From CAZCDS01 sp964497585 (GTDB taxonomy: Bacteria > Desulfobacterota > Desulfomonilia > Desulfomonilales > Desulfomonilaceae), in contig CAZCDS010000003.1 of assembly GCA_964497585.1 (NCBI GenBank), forward strand, positions 189,623-253,622: a stretch of 64,000 bases of DNA. Direction: 5' to 3'. The notes beneath the pieces were generated by a model, which was not told the DNA's origin, ran no database searches, and saw only the letters and a program-made list of their open reading frames with translations. This document shows positions 43,504 through 51,311 of the stretch, piece after piece. Numbering within the stretch: position 1 is the stretch's first letter; each line of letters opens with the position of its first letter. Made by a program: the position numbers and the translations under genes.

Positions 43504-43635
43504 GGGAGGAAGGGAAAGCTTCTCTGGACCTACAGGATAGCTCAAAGGGAGAGCATCTCACTTGAAATGAGAGTGTTGCCGGTTCGAATCCGGCTCCAGA
43601 CACACCCCGGTCCCAAACCTATTTCCCTTCCTCCC
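43504..43635 (+). ncRNA. Y-RNA-like RNA with tRNA-mimic domain
   Basis: A tRNA-like core is enclosed by a long terminal helix. The outer stem is GGGAGGAAGGGAAA (43504-43517) with TTTCCCTTCCTCCC (43622-43635), 14 perfect pairs. An 8-by-8 internal loop follows, then GGACC (43526-43530) with GGTCC (43609-43613). Inside are a D arm (GCTC 43540-43543, GAGC 43551-43554), an anticodon-like arm (TCTCA, loop CTTGAAA, TGAGA; 43556-43572), a five-base variable loop and a T arm (GCCGG, TTCGAAT, CCGGC; 43578-43594). The acceptor helix is broken (only GGA/TCC pairs well). This matches bacterial Y RNAs (YrlA), whose effector module mimics tRNA and which are encoded beside Ro60 orthologues. The alternative is a tRNA pseudogene. 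Confidence 0.65.
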
Positions 43636-43840
43636 CCATCCGATCTCTTCGACTCGATCTCTCTTTGCACCTGAACAGACTGCATGGCATAATCCGAAGA
43701 CGTGTCCGAAGTCCCAGGGGAACGCGCGATCGTCGCGTGCCCTAGAATAAGGAGTCCGTTAAAGCGCTGACAAACAGCTCTGTGGCGCCCTGCGCATCCT
43801 GTGACACCCAACTGAGCGAAATACTCTTTCGGGGGGATCC

Positions 43841-45508
43841 ATGGAAAATCTGATCCGCTTTGTTGAAGCCTGTGAGACCGGCACAGGTCGCTCGACTTTC
43901 TACAATTCCGCCACTCAGCAGACGGATTCGATCGAGAGCCTCCACAAGGAGGCCCTTAATGCCGATCGCGAGCTGTATTGTCTCATGGAAGCCCTCTCCG
44001 GTTCCAATGACTTCAACAAGCTCCTCATCGTCAGGAACCTCCTGTTCCACACCGGGTACGTCATCGGCCGGCAGGGCAGCAGAAAATACGTACGGTACGG
44101 CAAGTCCGAGGAATTCGCGGTCAAGTACGGGGACGATCCGCGCGAGCGCGATTGGATCGATCTGGAGAACCGTGTTGTCCTCGAGAGGGTGTGGAACACC
44201 GTACCGGTGCCCAGGCTCCTCCGGGAGTGGGCTGAGTGGCGCAAGCTGCGGCTGAACAACGCGCGGTCCAAGAGATTGATCCTGGAATACCTGCTCGGCA
44301 GGGGGAACCTTTCCTCGTGGGCGCTGAGGTACAGGCCCAAACTTCGGCGGGTGCTCTCGCATGTCTGGGGGGATGCGCGAACGCGCCGAATCAGAAGCGC
44401 GATCCATACCATCCTCCGCAACGAGACGGAGGCGGCAAACCAAAAGGAGCTTGAGCGGTGGATGCTTCGGTATGTCCGGAGAGACGAAGAGATCCGGCGA
44501 CGCGTCTGTGAGGCTGTATGCTTCATCTTCGGGGATCTGAAGGTACCTTTCACCGATCCGCTGTTCGTTCAGTACGTTCAGGCGCTCGAGGACCCCGAGA
44601 AACTGATCGGCTTGCCCTACGACATAGCTATCGGCCTGAGAAACCGACGGCACAAGGATTTTCCCAGGAAGCGCCTCCTGGAAAGTGCGGAGACGCAGCA
44701 ACGGATGTCCGCGAGACAAAAGGTGAGATTGCAGCGCGCCGGTCAAAGAGAGGATGTGCGCGTCGACATGGACCTCGCTGCGCTTCCGCTCGTGGACATT
44801 CTGAGATTCGGCTATGAGATGGGCTTTGACTCGGACGTCCGCAGGGCCGTCAAGGAGCGAATCCGCTCAGACGCGGAAAAATGCCCTTTCCGGCCCGGAC
44901 GGATCGCAGTGGTAGTTGATACGTCGAGATCGATGTTCGGAAAGGAGGATAGAAAACTCCATCCGATTGCCGCGGCGCTCTCGGTTGCGCTTCTCCTGCG
45001 CGAGGTATCGGGTCGCTGTGACATTTTCTATACGGGAGGCGGATCGACCGAGTTCCCGATTCCCTCCGGTGACACGGATCTTGCCACCGCGGTACTGGAG
45101 GCTTACAAAACGGACCCGGAGATCGTATTCCTCCTCACCGACGGGTACGAGAACGTGAGTGCCGGGACCCTGGACGAATTGCTGGGAGCTCTGCATACTC
45201 TCGGGATCAAGACCCCGCTCGTACAGCTCAGTCCGGTTCTGGCTTCAGAAGTGGGCAAGGCGGGAGGAATACGCAAGGTATCGGACTCGATATTTGCGGG
45301 CGCGGTAAAGGGACCGGAGAGCATCGGCACGATGTACGAAAAATTCGTGCTGCTCTGGGCACACGAACAGGGTGCCCTGGACACGCTGAAGAAATTCCTC
45401 CTGGAGAAGCTCGCGCTCCCGCAGATCCCTCAGTCCGTTCTCCGGCAGCTTGAGCACGCGGAAGCATTACCGATCAAGGCCTTTGCGTGGCCTCCCACGG
45501 CCGGGTAA
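43841..45508 (+). CDS. TROVE/Ro60-like protein with C-terminal vWA domain
   Basis: A 555-residue cytosolic protein. Residues 1 to about 340 are helical and rich in Arg/Lys, as in HEAT-like RNA-binding domains; the opening RFVEACETGTGRSTFYNS loosely recalls the start of TROVE modules (R-F-L-x-x-G-S-E-x-G-T-Y-Y). The C-terminal third is a vWA domain with the MIDAS motif DTSRSMFGK, a FYTGGGSTEF strand and FLLTDGYENV. This order is that of Ro60/Rsr proteins, which bind Y RNAs. A Y-RNA-like gene lies 205 bases upstream on the same strand. GGGGGATCC precedes the ATG. The vWA call is firm; TROVE identity is inference from layout and context. Confidence 0.7.
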   Translation: MENLIRFVEACETGTGRSTFYNSATQQTDSIESLHKEALNADRELYCLMEALSGSNDFNKLLIVRNLLFHTGYVIGRQGSRKYVRYGKSEEFAVKYGDDPRERDWIDLENRVVLERVWNTVPVPRLLREWAEWRKLRLNNARSKRLILEYLLGRGNLSSWALRYRPKLRRVLSHVWGDARTRRIRSAIHTILRNETEAANQKELERWMLRYVRRDEEIRRRVCEAVCFIFGDLKVPFTDPLFVQYVQALEDPEKLIGLPYDIAIGLRNRRHKDFPRKRLLESAETQQRMSARQKVRLQRAGQREDVRVDMDLAALPLVDILRFGYEMGFDSDVRRAVKERIRSDAEKCPFRPGRIAVVVDTSRSMFGKEDRKLHPIAAALSVALLLREVSGRCDIFYTGGGSTEFPIPSGDTDLATAVLEAYKTDPEIVFLLTDGYENVSAGTLDELLGALHTLGIKTPLVQLSPVLASEVGKAGGIRKVSDSIFAGAVKGPESIGTMYEKFVLLWAHEQGALDTLKKFLLEKLALPQIPQSVLRQLEHAEALPIKAFAWPPTAG

Positions 45509-45591
45509 CTTCGCCCGTGGAGGTCCGTTGAACCCGGGCTCCTCAGGCAAGAATCACGTTACGACGAATGCCGACCCACATGGGGGGTAGA

Positions 45592-46671
45592 ATGGCAAAA
45601 AGAATCAGGTTGACACTTGGCGATATCCTCGAAGGAAAGGTGGCAGCTCGACCACAGGCCGCGGGCGTCATGGAGGTGGTGCCGCTGCTGCCCCAGGACG
45701 AGAGCCATCACAATCGGATCTTCGCCGTACCGAATCGCAGCATGTTCCTTTCTGGCAATCCTGCGTACGGAACGGTCATCGTGGAGAACAAGGACTCGGA
45801 CAGACCGATGATCGTCCCTTCCAATGCCGCTTGGCTTACCAAACACCGGGCCCAGGATCACGCGCTCTGCAAGGCGGGCTTGCTCAACGCGAAAGACGTT
45901 GGAGTATACGAGAATGCGGCCTGTGTGCAGGCGTCCCAGGGCGGACAGATACCTCCCGATCTGTACCGGTTCCAAATCCTGCCTGCCACCTTGCGGAGAA
46001 TGGATCGGGAGCTGGCATCGGAGAGGAACTACTCCAAGCTGTGGACCAACATTCAGTCGCTGAACAGGTCTCTCGGTCTCAAGGACGGTGGCGGTCACTT
46101 GGAGATCCTCTTCAAGAAATTCGAAAAGGAGTTGTCCCAGTTCGTGGCCGAGTTCGAGAACATCCCCGGTCAAATCGGCGCGCTCGTGATCATGAATGGG
46201 AGGCTGGTCGGTGTGGAGATCGCTCCCTCGCCCGAATACTGGGAGTCGGTCTGGGAGCCTCTGATCAGATTCTGTTACGGACCGGAGGCCCTGCTCACGG
46301 CCATGAGGCTCGGAGAAGAAGGAGTAAACAATGCCTTACTGGCCAGGCCTCGATTGAAGACTGCGGGCGTCAAGTCTCTGGACGACCTCGGACAATCCCT
46401 CGTCGGGCTCCGAGCTGAAGAAAAGTCCCGAGCCGAGCACGTGGTTCGTCAGAGCCTCGACGTCTCTTTGGAGTTCAAGTTGGATCAGAAGGTCAGGACG
46501 GCCGATCCGGCAGGAATGCCCGTGCTCTATCGCTTGGCGTCCACGTACGAGGATTTCATCGGTCAGGTGGTGATCGACGAGGACTACGTCGTATATGCGA
46601 GCCTGGTCAACAGAGAAACCGTGCCACGGCGCCCCCTCCGCCGTGCGTTTCGATTCCTGGGTCGCGAATGA
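45592..46671 (+). CDS. ARPP-1-like domain protein
   Basis: A 359-residue protein following the vWA gene by 83 bases, probably co-transcribed. It shows the features I associate with ARPP-1, the domain linked to ADP-ribosylglycohydrolase and rhodanese-phosphatase contexts: YGTVIVENKDSDRPMIVPS, KHRAQDHALCKAGLL, and the C-terminal IPGQIGALVIMNGRLVGVEI followed by SPEYWESVWEPLIRFCYGPE. The biochemical role of the domain is not established; NAD/ADP-ribose or RNA-repair links are predictions from the literature. ATG 45592 follows GGGGGGT; upstream in-frame ATGs at 45568 and 45580 are possible. Confidence 0.6.
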   Translation: MAKRIRLTLGDILEGKVAARPQAAGVMEVVPLLPQDESHHNRIFAVPNRSMFLSGNPAYGTVIVENKDSDRPMIVPSNAAWLTKHRAQDHALCKAGLLNAKDVGVYENAACVQASQGGQIPPDLYRFQILPATLRRMDRELASERNYSKLWTNIQSLNRSLGLKDGGGHLEILFKKFEKELSQFVAEFENIPGQIGALVIMNGRLVGVEIAPSPEYWESVWEPLIRFCYGPEALLTAMRLGEEGVNNALLARPRLKTAGVKSLDDLGQSLVGLRAEEKSRAEHVVRQSLDVSLEFKLDQKVRTADPAGMPVLYRLASTYEDFIGQVVIDEDYVVYASLVNRETVPRRPLRRAFRFLGRE

Positions 46672-46740
46672 TACGATTTCGGTGGCGATCTATCGAGGCC
46701 AGCGGGGCTGGCTGTTCCGTACGCTGAAGGTCCGGTCGCG

Positions 46741-46983
46741 TCACCCGGTCTCTTTTGCGCTCTCCTCAATAGATGGGTGCCTGCCCACGAATGAATGGAC
46801 CTTCTGCCATGTCCAATCCTTTTCCTGGTGGGTGAGGATGCCTTGCTCGTTCAAGGCAGCGGCGATTTCCGTGTACAGAATCCTTTTGGGCTCTCCAGTC
46901 TTACTGAAAGCTTCATATCTTTGCTGGTAGATTTCCTTGATCTTCACCTCAAGTTCGTCTTCCGGAAGCTGTTTTTTCTTCAT
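46741..46983 (-). CDS. Small protein resembling a recombinase-type DNA-binding segment
   Basis: An 80-residue charged protein, MKKKQLPEDELEVKIKEIYQ, then RILYTEIAAALNEQGILTHQ and KDWTWQKVHSFVGRH. The 'T-x-I-A-x-x-L-N-x-x-G-I-x-T-x-x-G-x-x-W-x-x-x-x-V' pattern is that of the recombinase/helix-turn-helix domain in serine recombinases, but no catalytic part is present. AGGAGG lies nine bases before the ATG, so it is probably translated. It lies convergent to the ARPP-1-like gene. A stand-alone regulator or a recombinase remnant are both possible. Confidence 0.55.
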   Translation of the reverse strand: MKKKQLPEDELEVKIKEIYQQRYEAFSKTGEPKRILYTEIAAALNEQGILTHQEKDWTWQKVHSFVGRHPSIEESAKETG

Positions 46984-47231
46984 GCTTTTTGTCCTCCTCT
47001 CACCAAATCCGGATTGGCCGTACCTTCCCCGGCCAACTGAATGCCCGAAGAATTATTCGACTGTACTCTCCCCGTCGCACAAGTGCAATGAGGGCCATTT
47101 CGCATGTCCAAACAAGTACCGACTGCCCCAGGGAGGCGCCTCAGCGCCTTTGGCGACTGACGGAATTGAACGCGGCCATCCCAGACTCGATTACCGGATT
47201 CTCCCTCGCAAACTCGTATCGCGTCCGCATC

Positions 47232-48746
47232 TCATTCCAGGCGGTTTGGATCATGTTCCCTCACGTATGCCAGAAGCTCCTTTCCGCCGGGTGAATGGAT
47301 GGCAATCTGGTCGTAATCGAGTCTCACGTTGTTCAGGTACTGAAGGATAAGCGCATCACCAGTCTTCATGCCGCCCGGTAGGATTCCGCAGAAGAAGAAT
47401 CCGAGCTGCTCCAGTTGTTCGGTCCACCGAAAGGTCAATGGATCGGTGAGGTCGAGCCAAAGGTCTATCACCTCAATTTTCTGATAGCAGAGCTGTCTCC
47501 GCGCGGACTCCACGTCCTGGACGATACTTTTACCGAACTGGTCGAGGTCGATCTCCGCGTAGCCTTGGGGTACCCGCGCGTGGACACGCAGGACTGAATC
47601 CGACTCAGGCAACTCGGTTTCACCCGGCCGAGGGGGATCCATAACGGGGACGACGCCGAGCTGTTTATACAGGTTGCCGATCATCTCCCTGTGGTGCTCC
47701 GGTGGGTATATCCTCACGTGGGACGGCCGGTGGAGGTACATGAAGAGGGTGAGAACCGTCATCCGTTGCGTTTGTTCATCTGAACCTCTGAGTTGGACCG
47801 ACAGAGGGAGGCGTCCGAGGAGCGGAGCAACATCCACCATACCCACCCGATGAGCTACCTGTTGCGACATGGTGTGTGCGGTGACAGCCTCGCCGAAAAC
47901 GCCAATCACTCCCTGCGAGCGGGCCTTCTCCACGAGGAATTCCGACATGGCCCTGAAGCTTCCGTACGATCTGAATTTGGGTTTGACCGCTCCCTGTCCC
48001 AGCAGCGCTATGCGTCTGTTTTTACCCATAAAGCTGGACGCGCAATGTCCCATAATCTCCCCATCGACGGTGACTGCCACAGCGGAAGTCATTTGCCCGC
48101 TTTCGTTCAGTTCTCTAATCCTGTCGGGAAGGTATAGCTGCTCATAAGGATATGTGTACCCGTACGCCTGGTAGATGCACTTGGCGACTTCCAACGCCTC
48201 TGAAGATTTCATAAGCCGCACTTCGTACTCGATCTTTTCAGGTTGTGGCGGTCCAGGCTCGAGTTTGGGCTCAAAGGGCCAAATCTCACAGGCCCGATAG
48301 AAGTCGGCAAGGCTCTTGTCCTTCTGGTATTTGATCAGGACCGTCTCTTTTCCTTCCAGGCCCAGATTGTTGAAGCGAACCTCATCCCAGTAGTCGCCGA
48401 GCTCGGGCGCCAGCGGCATGGAACCCGAAGTCTTGTCGTCGGAGCCTCGACCGGGAGCCGCTCGTAGCCGGGCCGGGTCGAGCGGCAGCCCCCGGTCACG
48501 GATGGCCACGCGCAGGCCTTCAGGCGCACGTTCACAGATAATATCGCAGGTTGTTTGCTCTCCCGGTTCGAAGGAATAATCGAAGATATTCAAGAGCGCT
48601 TCTGACACTCCCTGTTCGATGCGTTCCCTCTCGCCATGATCGAAGCCGATTTTCGCAGCTACTTCCCCGACATATGTTCCCGCGATCCGCGCGTACGACG
48701 GATCGTTGGGTATGGTGAGCCGGGAATATTCACAACCGATTTCCAT
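47232..48746 (-). CDS. Anti-sigma-type ATPase (RsbW-like) fused to GNAT acetyltransferase
   Basis: A 504-residue two-domain protein. Residues 1 to about 130 form a GHKL ATPase of the SpoIIAB/RsbW kind, with the N-box QGVSEALLNIFDYSF and the G1-type AIRDRGLPLDP. A GNAT-like domain follows (SSEALEVAKCIYQAYGYTYP, IMGHCASSF, GAVKPKFRSYGSFRAM, then HTMSQQVAHRVGMV). The last 170 residues repeat a weaker GNAT-like fold. ATG 48746 has GGGAG six bases upstream. Such fusions couple a partner-switching kinase to an acyltransferase and are expected to act in stress or surface signalling. No anti-sigma-factor antagonist gene is adjacent. Confidence 0.75.
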   Translation of the reverse strand: MEIGCEYSRLTIPNDPSYARIAGTYVGEVAAKIGFDHGERERIEQGVSEALLNIFDYSFEPGEQTTCDIICERAPEGLRVAIRDRGLPLDPARLRAAPGRGSDDKTSGSMPLAPELGDYWDEVRFNNLGLEGKETVLIKYQKDKSLADFYRACEIWPFEPKLEPGPPQPEKIEYEVRLMKSSEALEVAKCIYQAYGYTYPYEQLYLPDRIRELNESGQMTSAVAVTVDGEIMGHCASSFMGKNRRIALLGQGAVKPKFRSYGSFRAMSEFLVEKARSQGVIGVFGEAVTAHTMSQQVAHRVGMVDVAPLLGRLPLSVQLRGSDEQTQRMTVLTLFMYLHRPSHVRIYPPEHHREMIGNLYKQLGVVPVMDPPRPGETELPESDSVLRVHARVPQGYAEIDLDQFGKSIVQDVESARRQLCYQKIEVIDLWLDLTDPLTFRWTEQLEQLGFFFCGILPGGMKTGDALILQYLNNVRLDYDQIAIHSPGGKELLAYVREHDPNRLE

Positions 48747-49067
48747 GGTTTCTCCCTTTCTTTCCTTCAAGGAGGCCTCGTACGGTTATACCGCTTCGCA
48801 ATCGGCGAGAGAAGCTCATAGTTCACTCTGTGGCTGTCGCCAATGGAATGCTCAGCATGATCGGTCTGAGTCGGCCGGGGAAAGGCAACGCGCCTTGTTG
48901 CCGGCCGGGACGAAAAAAGAGTGAGGAAACCGTGAGAATCTTGAAGGTTCACCGCGCAAAGCCTACAATGGAGTGCGGTACACGCCGTACCGCGAACTCC
49001 GGGATCCGTGAAAACCTCTTAAAGCGGGCGATTCCTTGTCCACTTCAACCCACAAAGGAGGGATGGC

Positions 49068-49649
49068 ATGGCAGCAAAGAAGATCCTGATGCTCGTAGGG
49101 GATTTCGTTGAAGACTACGAAGTCATGGTGCCCTTTCAGGCTCTGCTTATGGTCGGGCATACAGTCCACGCGGTCTGTCCCGATAAGAAGGCAGGCGACA
49201 CGGTGGCTACCGCGGTCCACGACTTCGAAGGAAACCAGACCTACTCGGAGAAACGCGGGCACAACTTCACGCTCAACGCGGACTTCAATCAAGTAAAGGC
49301 CAACGAATATGACGCGCTGGTCATTCCGGGAGGGAGAGCGCCGGAGTACATCCGCCTCAACCCGGCAGTCCTGGACACGGTCCGTCACTTCAGCGAGGCA
49401 GGCAAACCCATAGCCGCGATCTGCCACGGAGCCCAGGTGCTCGCAGCAGCGGGAGTGGTACAAGGGAAATCATGTACCGCGTACCCGGCCGTCGGCCCGG
49501 ATGTCACCAGCGCGGGCGGCACGTACGTGGAGGTCCCCATTGACGATGTGCACGTGGACGGCAACCTGGTCACCGCTCCGGCATGGCCCGCGCATCCGGC
49601 CTGGCTGGCCAAATTCCTCGAGGTGCTCGGCACGAAGATAGAGCCATAG
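49068..49649 (+). CDS. DJ-1/PfpI family protein
   Basis: A 193-residue class I glutamine amidotransferase-like protein of the PfpI/YhbO type. The nucleophile elbow AAICHGAQVLAAAG carries the Cys-His pair, and the acidic partner lies in KKILMLVGDFVEDYEVMVPF. DALVIPGGRAPEYIRLNP is the typical Pfp signature. These proteins act as deglycases, chaperones or hydratases in stress; the substrate cannot be read. AAAGGAGG precedes the ATG. It appears monocistronic. Confidence 0.9.
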   Translation: MAAKKILMLVGDFVEDYEVMVPFQALLMVGHTVHAVCPDKKAGDTVATAVHDFEGNQTYSEKRGHNFTLNADFNQVKANEYDALVIPGGRAPEYIRLNPAVLDTVRHFSEAGKPIAAICHGAQVLAAAGVVQGKSCTAYPAVGPDVTSAGGTYVEVPIDDVHVDGNLVTAPAWPAHPAWLAKFLEVLGTKIEP

Positions 49650-49757
49650 ATGATCACCACCACCCAACTATTTGATTACCAGGTGGAGTCGACCGGGGAG
49701 GCTTTCTGAGACGGAGGCCCACCCCGGCGAACTCTCCACAGGTTGAGAAGCAGGGCC

Positions 49758-50939
49758 ATGGCCTTCGACCTTGAACGGGCACGAAATGACACACCGGGTT
49801 GTGAGAAGGTTCTCCACTTCAATAACGCGGGCGCGGCGCTCATGCCCCGGCCGGTTGTCGACGCGGTCGTAGGGCACATCAAGCTGGAATCGGAGATCGG
49901 AGGGTACGAGGCGGCTGAAGCCGCTCATTCCGCTGTTGCGCGCGTGTACGACGCCGCGGCTGAGCTGGTGAATTGCACCCGAGAAGAGATTGCCATCATA
50001 GAGAACGCCACCCGCGCCTGGGACATGGCCTTTTATTCACTCCCTTTTGAAGCGGGGGACCGGATTCTCACGAGCAAGGCGGAATACGCAAGCAACTACA
50101 TCGCGTACCTCCAGGTCGCTCGGCGAAGCGGCGCCCACGTCGAAGTGATCCCCAATGACGATCACGGTCGGATATCGCTGAGCGCGCTGGCTGACGCAAT
50201 CGACGAGCGGGCCAAGCTTATTTCACTCACGCACGTGCCGACCAACGGGGGGCTCATCAATCCTGCCGCGGAAGTGGGAAGGATCGCGAGAGACGCGGGT
50301 GTTCTCTACCTGCTTGACGCGTGTCAGTCCGTGGGTCAGATGCCGGTAAACGTTAAAGAAATAGGCTGCCACATGCTCGCGGGTACGGGCCGGAAGTTCC
50401 TGCGAGGCCCCCGGGGAACGGGATTTCTCTTCGTGGACCGGGGGCTCATTGAAGAACTCGAGCCGCCTTTGCTGGACCTTCATGCCGCCGAGTGGAAGTC
50501 GGCGAACCGGTATGAGGTCCGCACCGACGCCCGGCGATTCGAAAATTGGGAGACGAACTACGCTGGCAAGATCGGCCTCGGAGTGGCCATTCAATACGCG
50601 CTGGATTGGGGAATTGAGACGGTGTGGCAGAGGATCTCGGAACTTGCCGAGCGACTTCGAGTCGGTCTTCGAGGAATCTCCCGGGTTACGCTCCATGACC
50701 TCGGCCTCGAAAAATGCGGCATCGTCGGATTCTCCGTGGAAGGCCACAACCCGGAAAACCTCTGTGCGCGCCTCCGGGCGGAGCGGATCAACGTCTCTTT
50801 CTCGCCGGGGAATTACACGCTCCTGGATATGGAAGAGCGAGGATTGCAGTCCGGATTGGTTCGCGCCTCAGTCCACTACTATAACAGCGAAGAGGAGATC
50901 CAGAAGTTCTGCCGGGTCCTGTCAACGGTTGCAGTGTAG
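49758..50939 (+). CDS. Class V aminotransferase-fold PLP enzyme
   Basis: A 393-residue PLP-dependent enzyme of the cysteine desulfurase/isopenicillin-N-epimerase group. Visible are HFNNAGAALMPRPV, IIENATRAWDMAFY (phosphate-binding turn), the PLP-ring Asp in LYLLDACQSVGQMPV and the Schiff-base Lys in AGTGRKFLRGPRGTGFL. The catalytic Cys loop of desulfurases is not evident (the region FSPGNYTLLDM lies there instead), which favours an aminotransferase, epimerase or lyase. ATG 49758 is chosen; a TTG at 49743 is possible. No pathway partners adjoin. Confidence 0.85.
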   Translation: MAFDLERARNDTPGCEKVLHFNNAGAALMPRPVVDAVVGHIKLESEIGGYEAAEAAHSAVARVYDAAAELVNCTREEIAIIENATRAWDMAFYSLPFEAGDRILTSKAEYASNYIAYLQVARRSGAHVEVIPNDDHGRISLSALADAIDERAKLISLTHVPTNGGLINPAAEVGRIARDAGVLYLLDACQSVGQMPVNVKEIGCHMLAGTGRKFLRGPRGTGFLFVDRGLIEELEPPLLDLHAAEWKSANRYEVRTDARRFENWETNYAGKIGLGVAIQYALDWGIETVWQRISELAERLRVGLRGISRVTLHDLGLEKCGIVGFSVEGHNPENLCARLRAERINVSFSPGNYTLLDMEERGLQSGLVRASVHYYNSEEEIQKFCRVLSTVAV

Positions 50940-51214
50940 TGGATTCTTGCGTCGACGGCTCTTTGCGTTGCGGTGTTTCGGCATCCTTGACGCGAACCTT
51001 TCCGCGCGTGAGAGTGCGGAATGATGTCAACTCTACCCCGAGAATCGACCTCTCTTCGGTGTCGGGAGTCCGCCGCGAGATAGGGCGCAGCAACATGAGA
51101 ATCAGAGCGAAACTTCGATCCCAATCCTCCGATATCACACCTTAAAACAAAGCCCTCTTTTTTGCTCGATTATCGGCGAGAGGCGGACCTAGGCCCCCGC
51201 TATTATTAGATTTC
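50940..51214. other. Gap upstream of the second lon
   Basis: No credible gene lies between the PLP-enzyme stop and the promoter region of the second lon. The sequence becomes AT-rich towards 51200. Confidence 0.4.
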
Positions 51215-51243
51215 TTGACTTTTCCTTGCAAATCAGCTATGTT
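51215..51243 (+). promoter_or_regulatory. Putative promoter of the second lon
   Basis: TTGACT (51215-51220) and TATGTT (51238-51243) with 17-base spacing form a good sigma70-type match 69 bases upstream of the gene. I see no CIRCE (GCACTC-N9-GAGTGC) element or sigma32-type sequence. Confidence 0.6.
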
Positions 51244-51311
51244 AGCCAAACCGATTTTGACAATTTATGTTTACCATTTCGATCCATTTCAGGGACGGGT
51301 GAGTGGTTGCA

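Noticed and set aside
43523..43604. Ordinary tRNA-Ser(UGA)
   Set aside because: The variable loop is only five bases (serine tRNAs need a long arm), the acceptor stem has several mismatches, no CCA follows, and a 14-bp outer helix encloses it.
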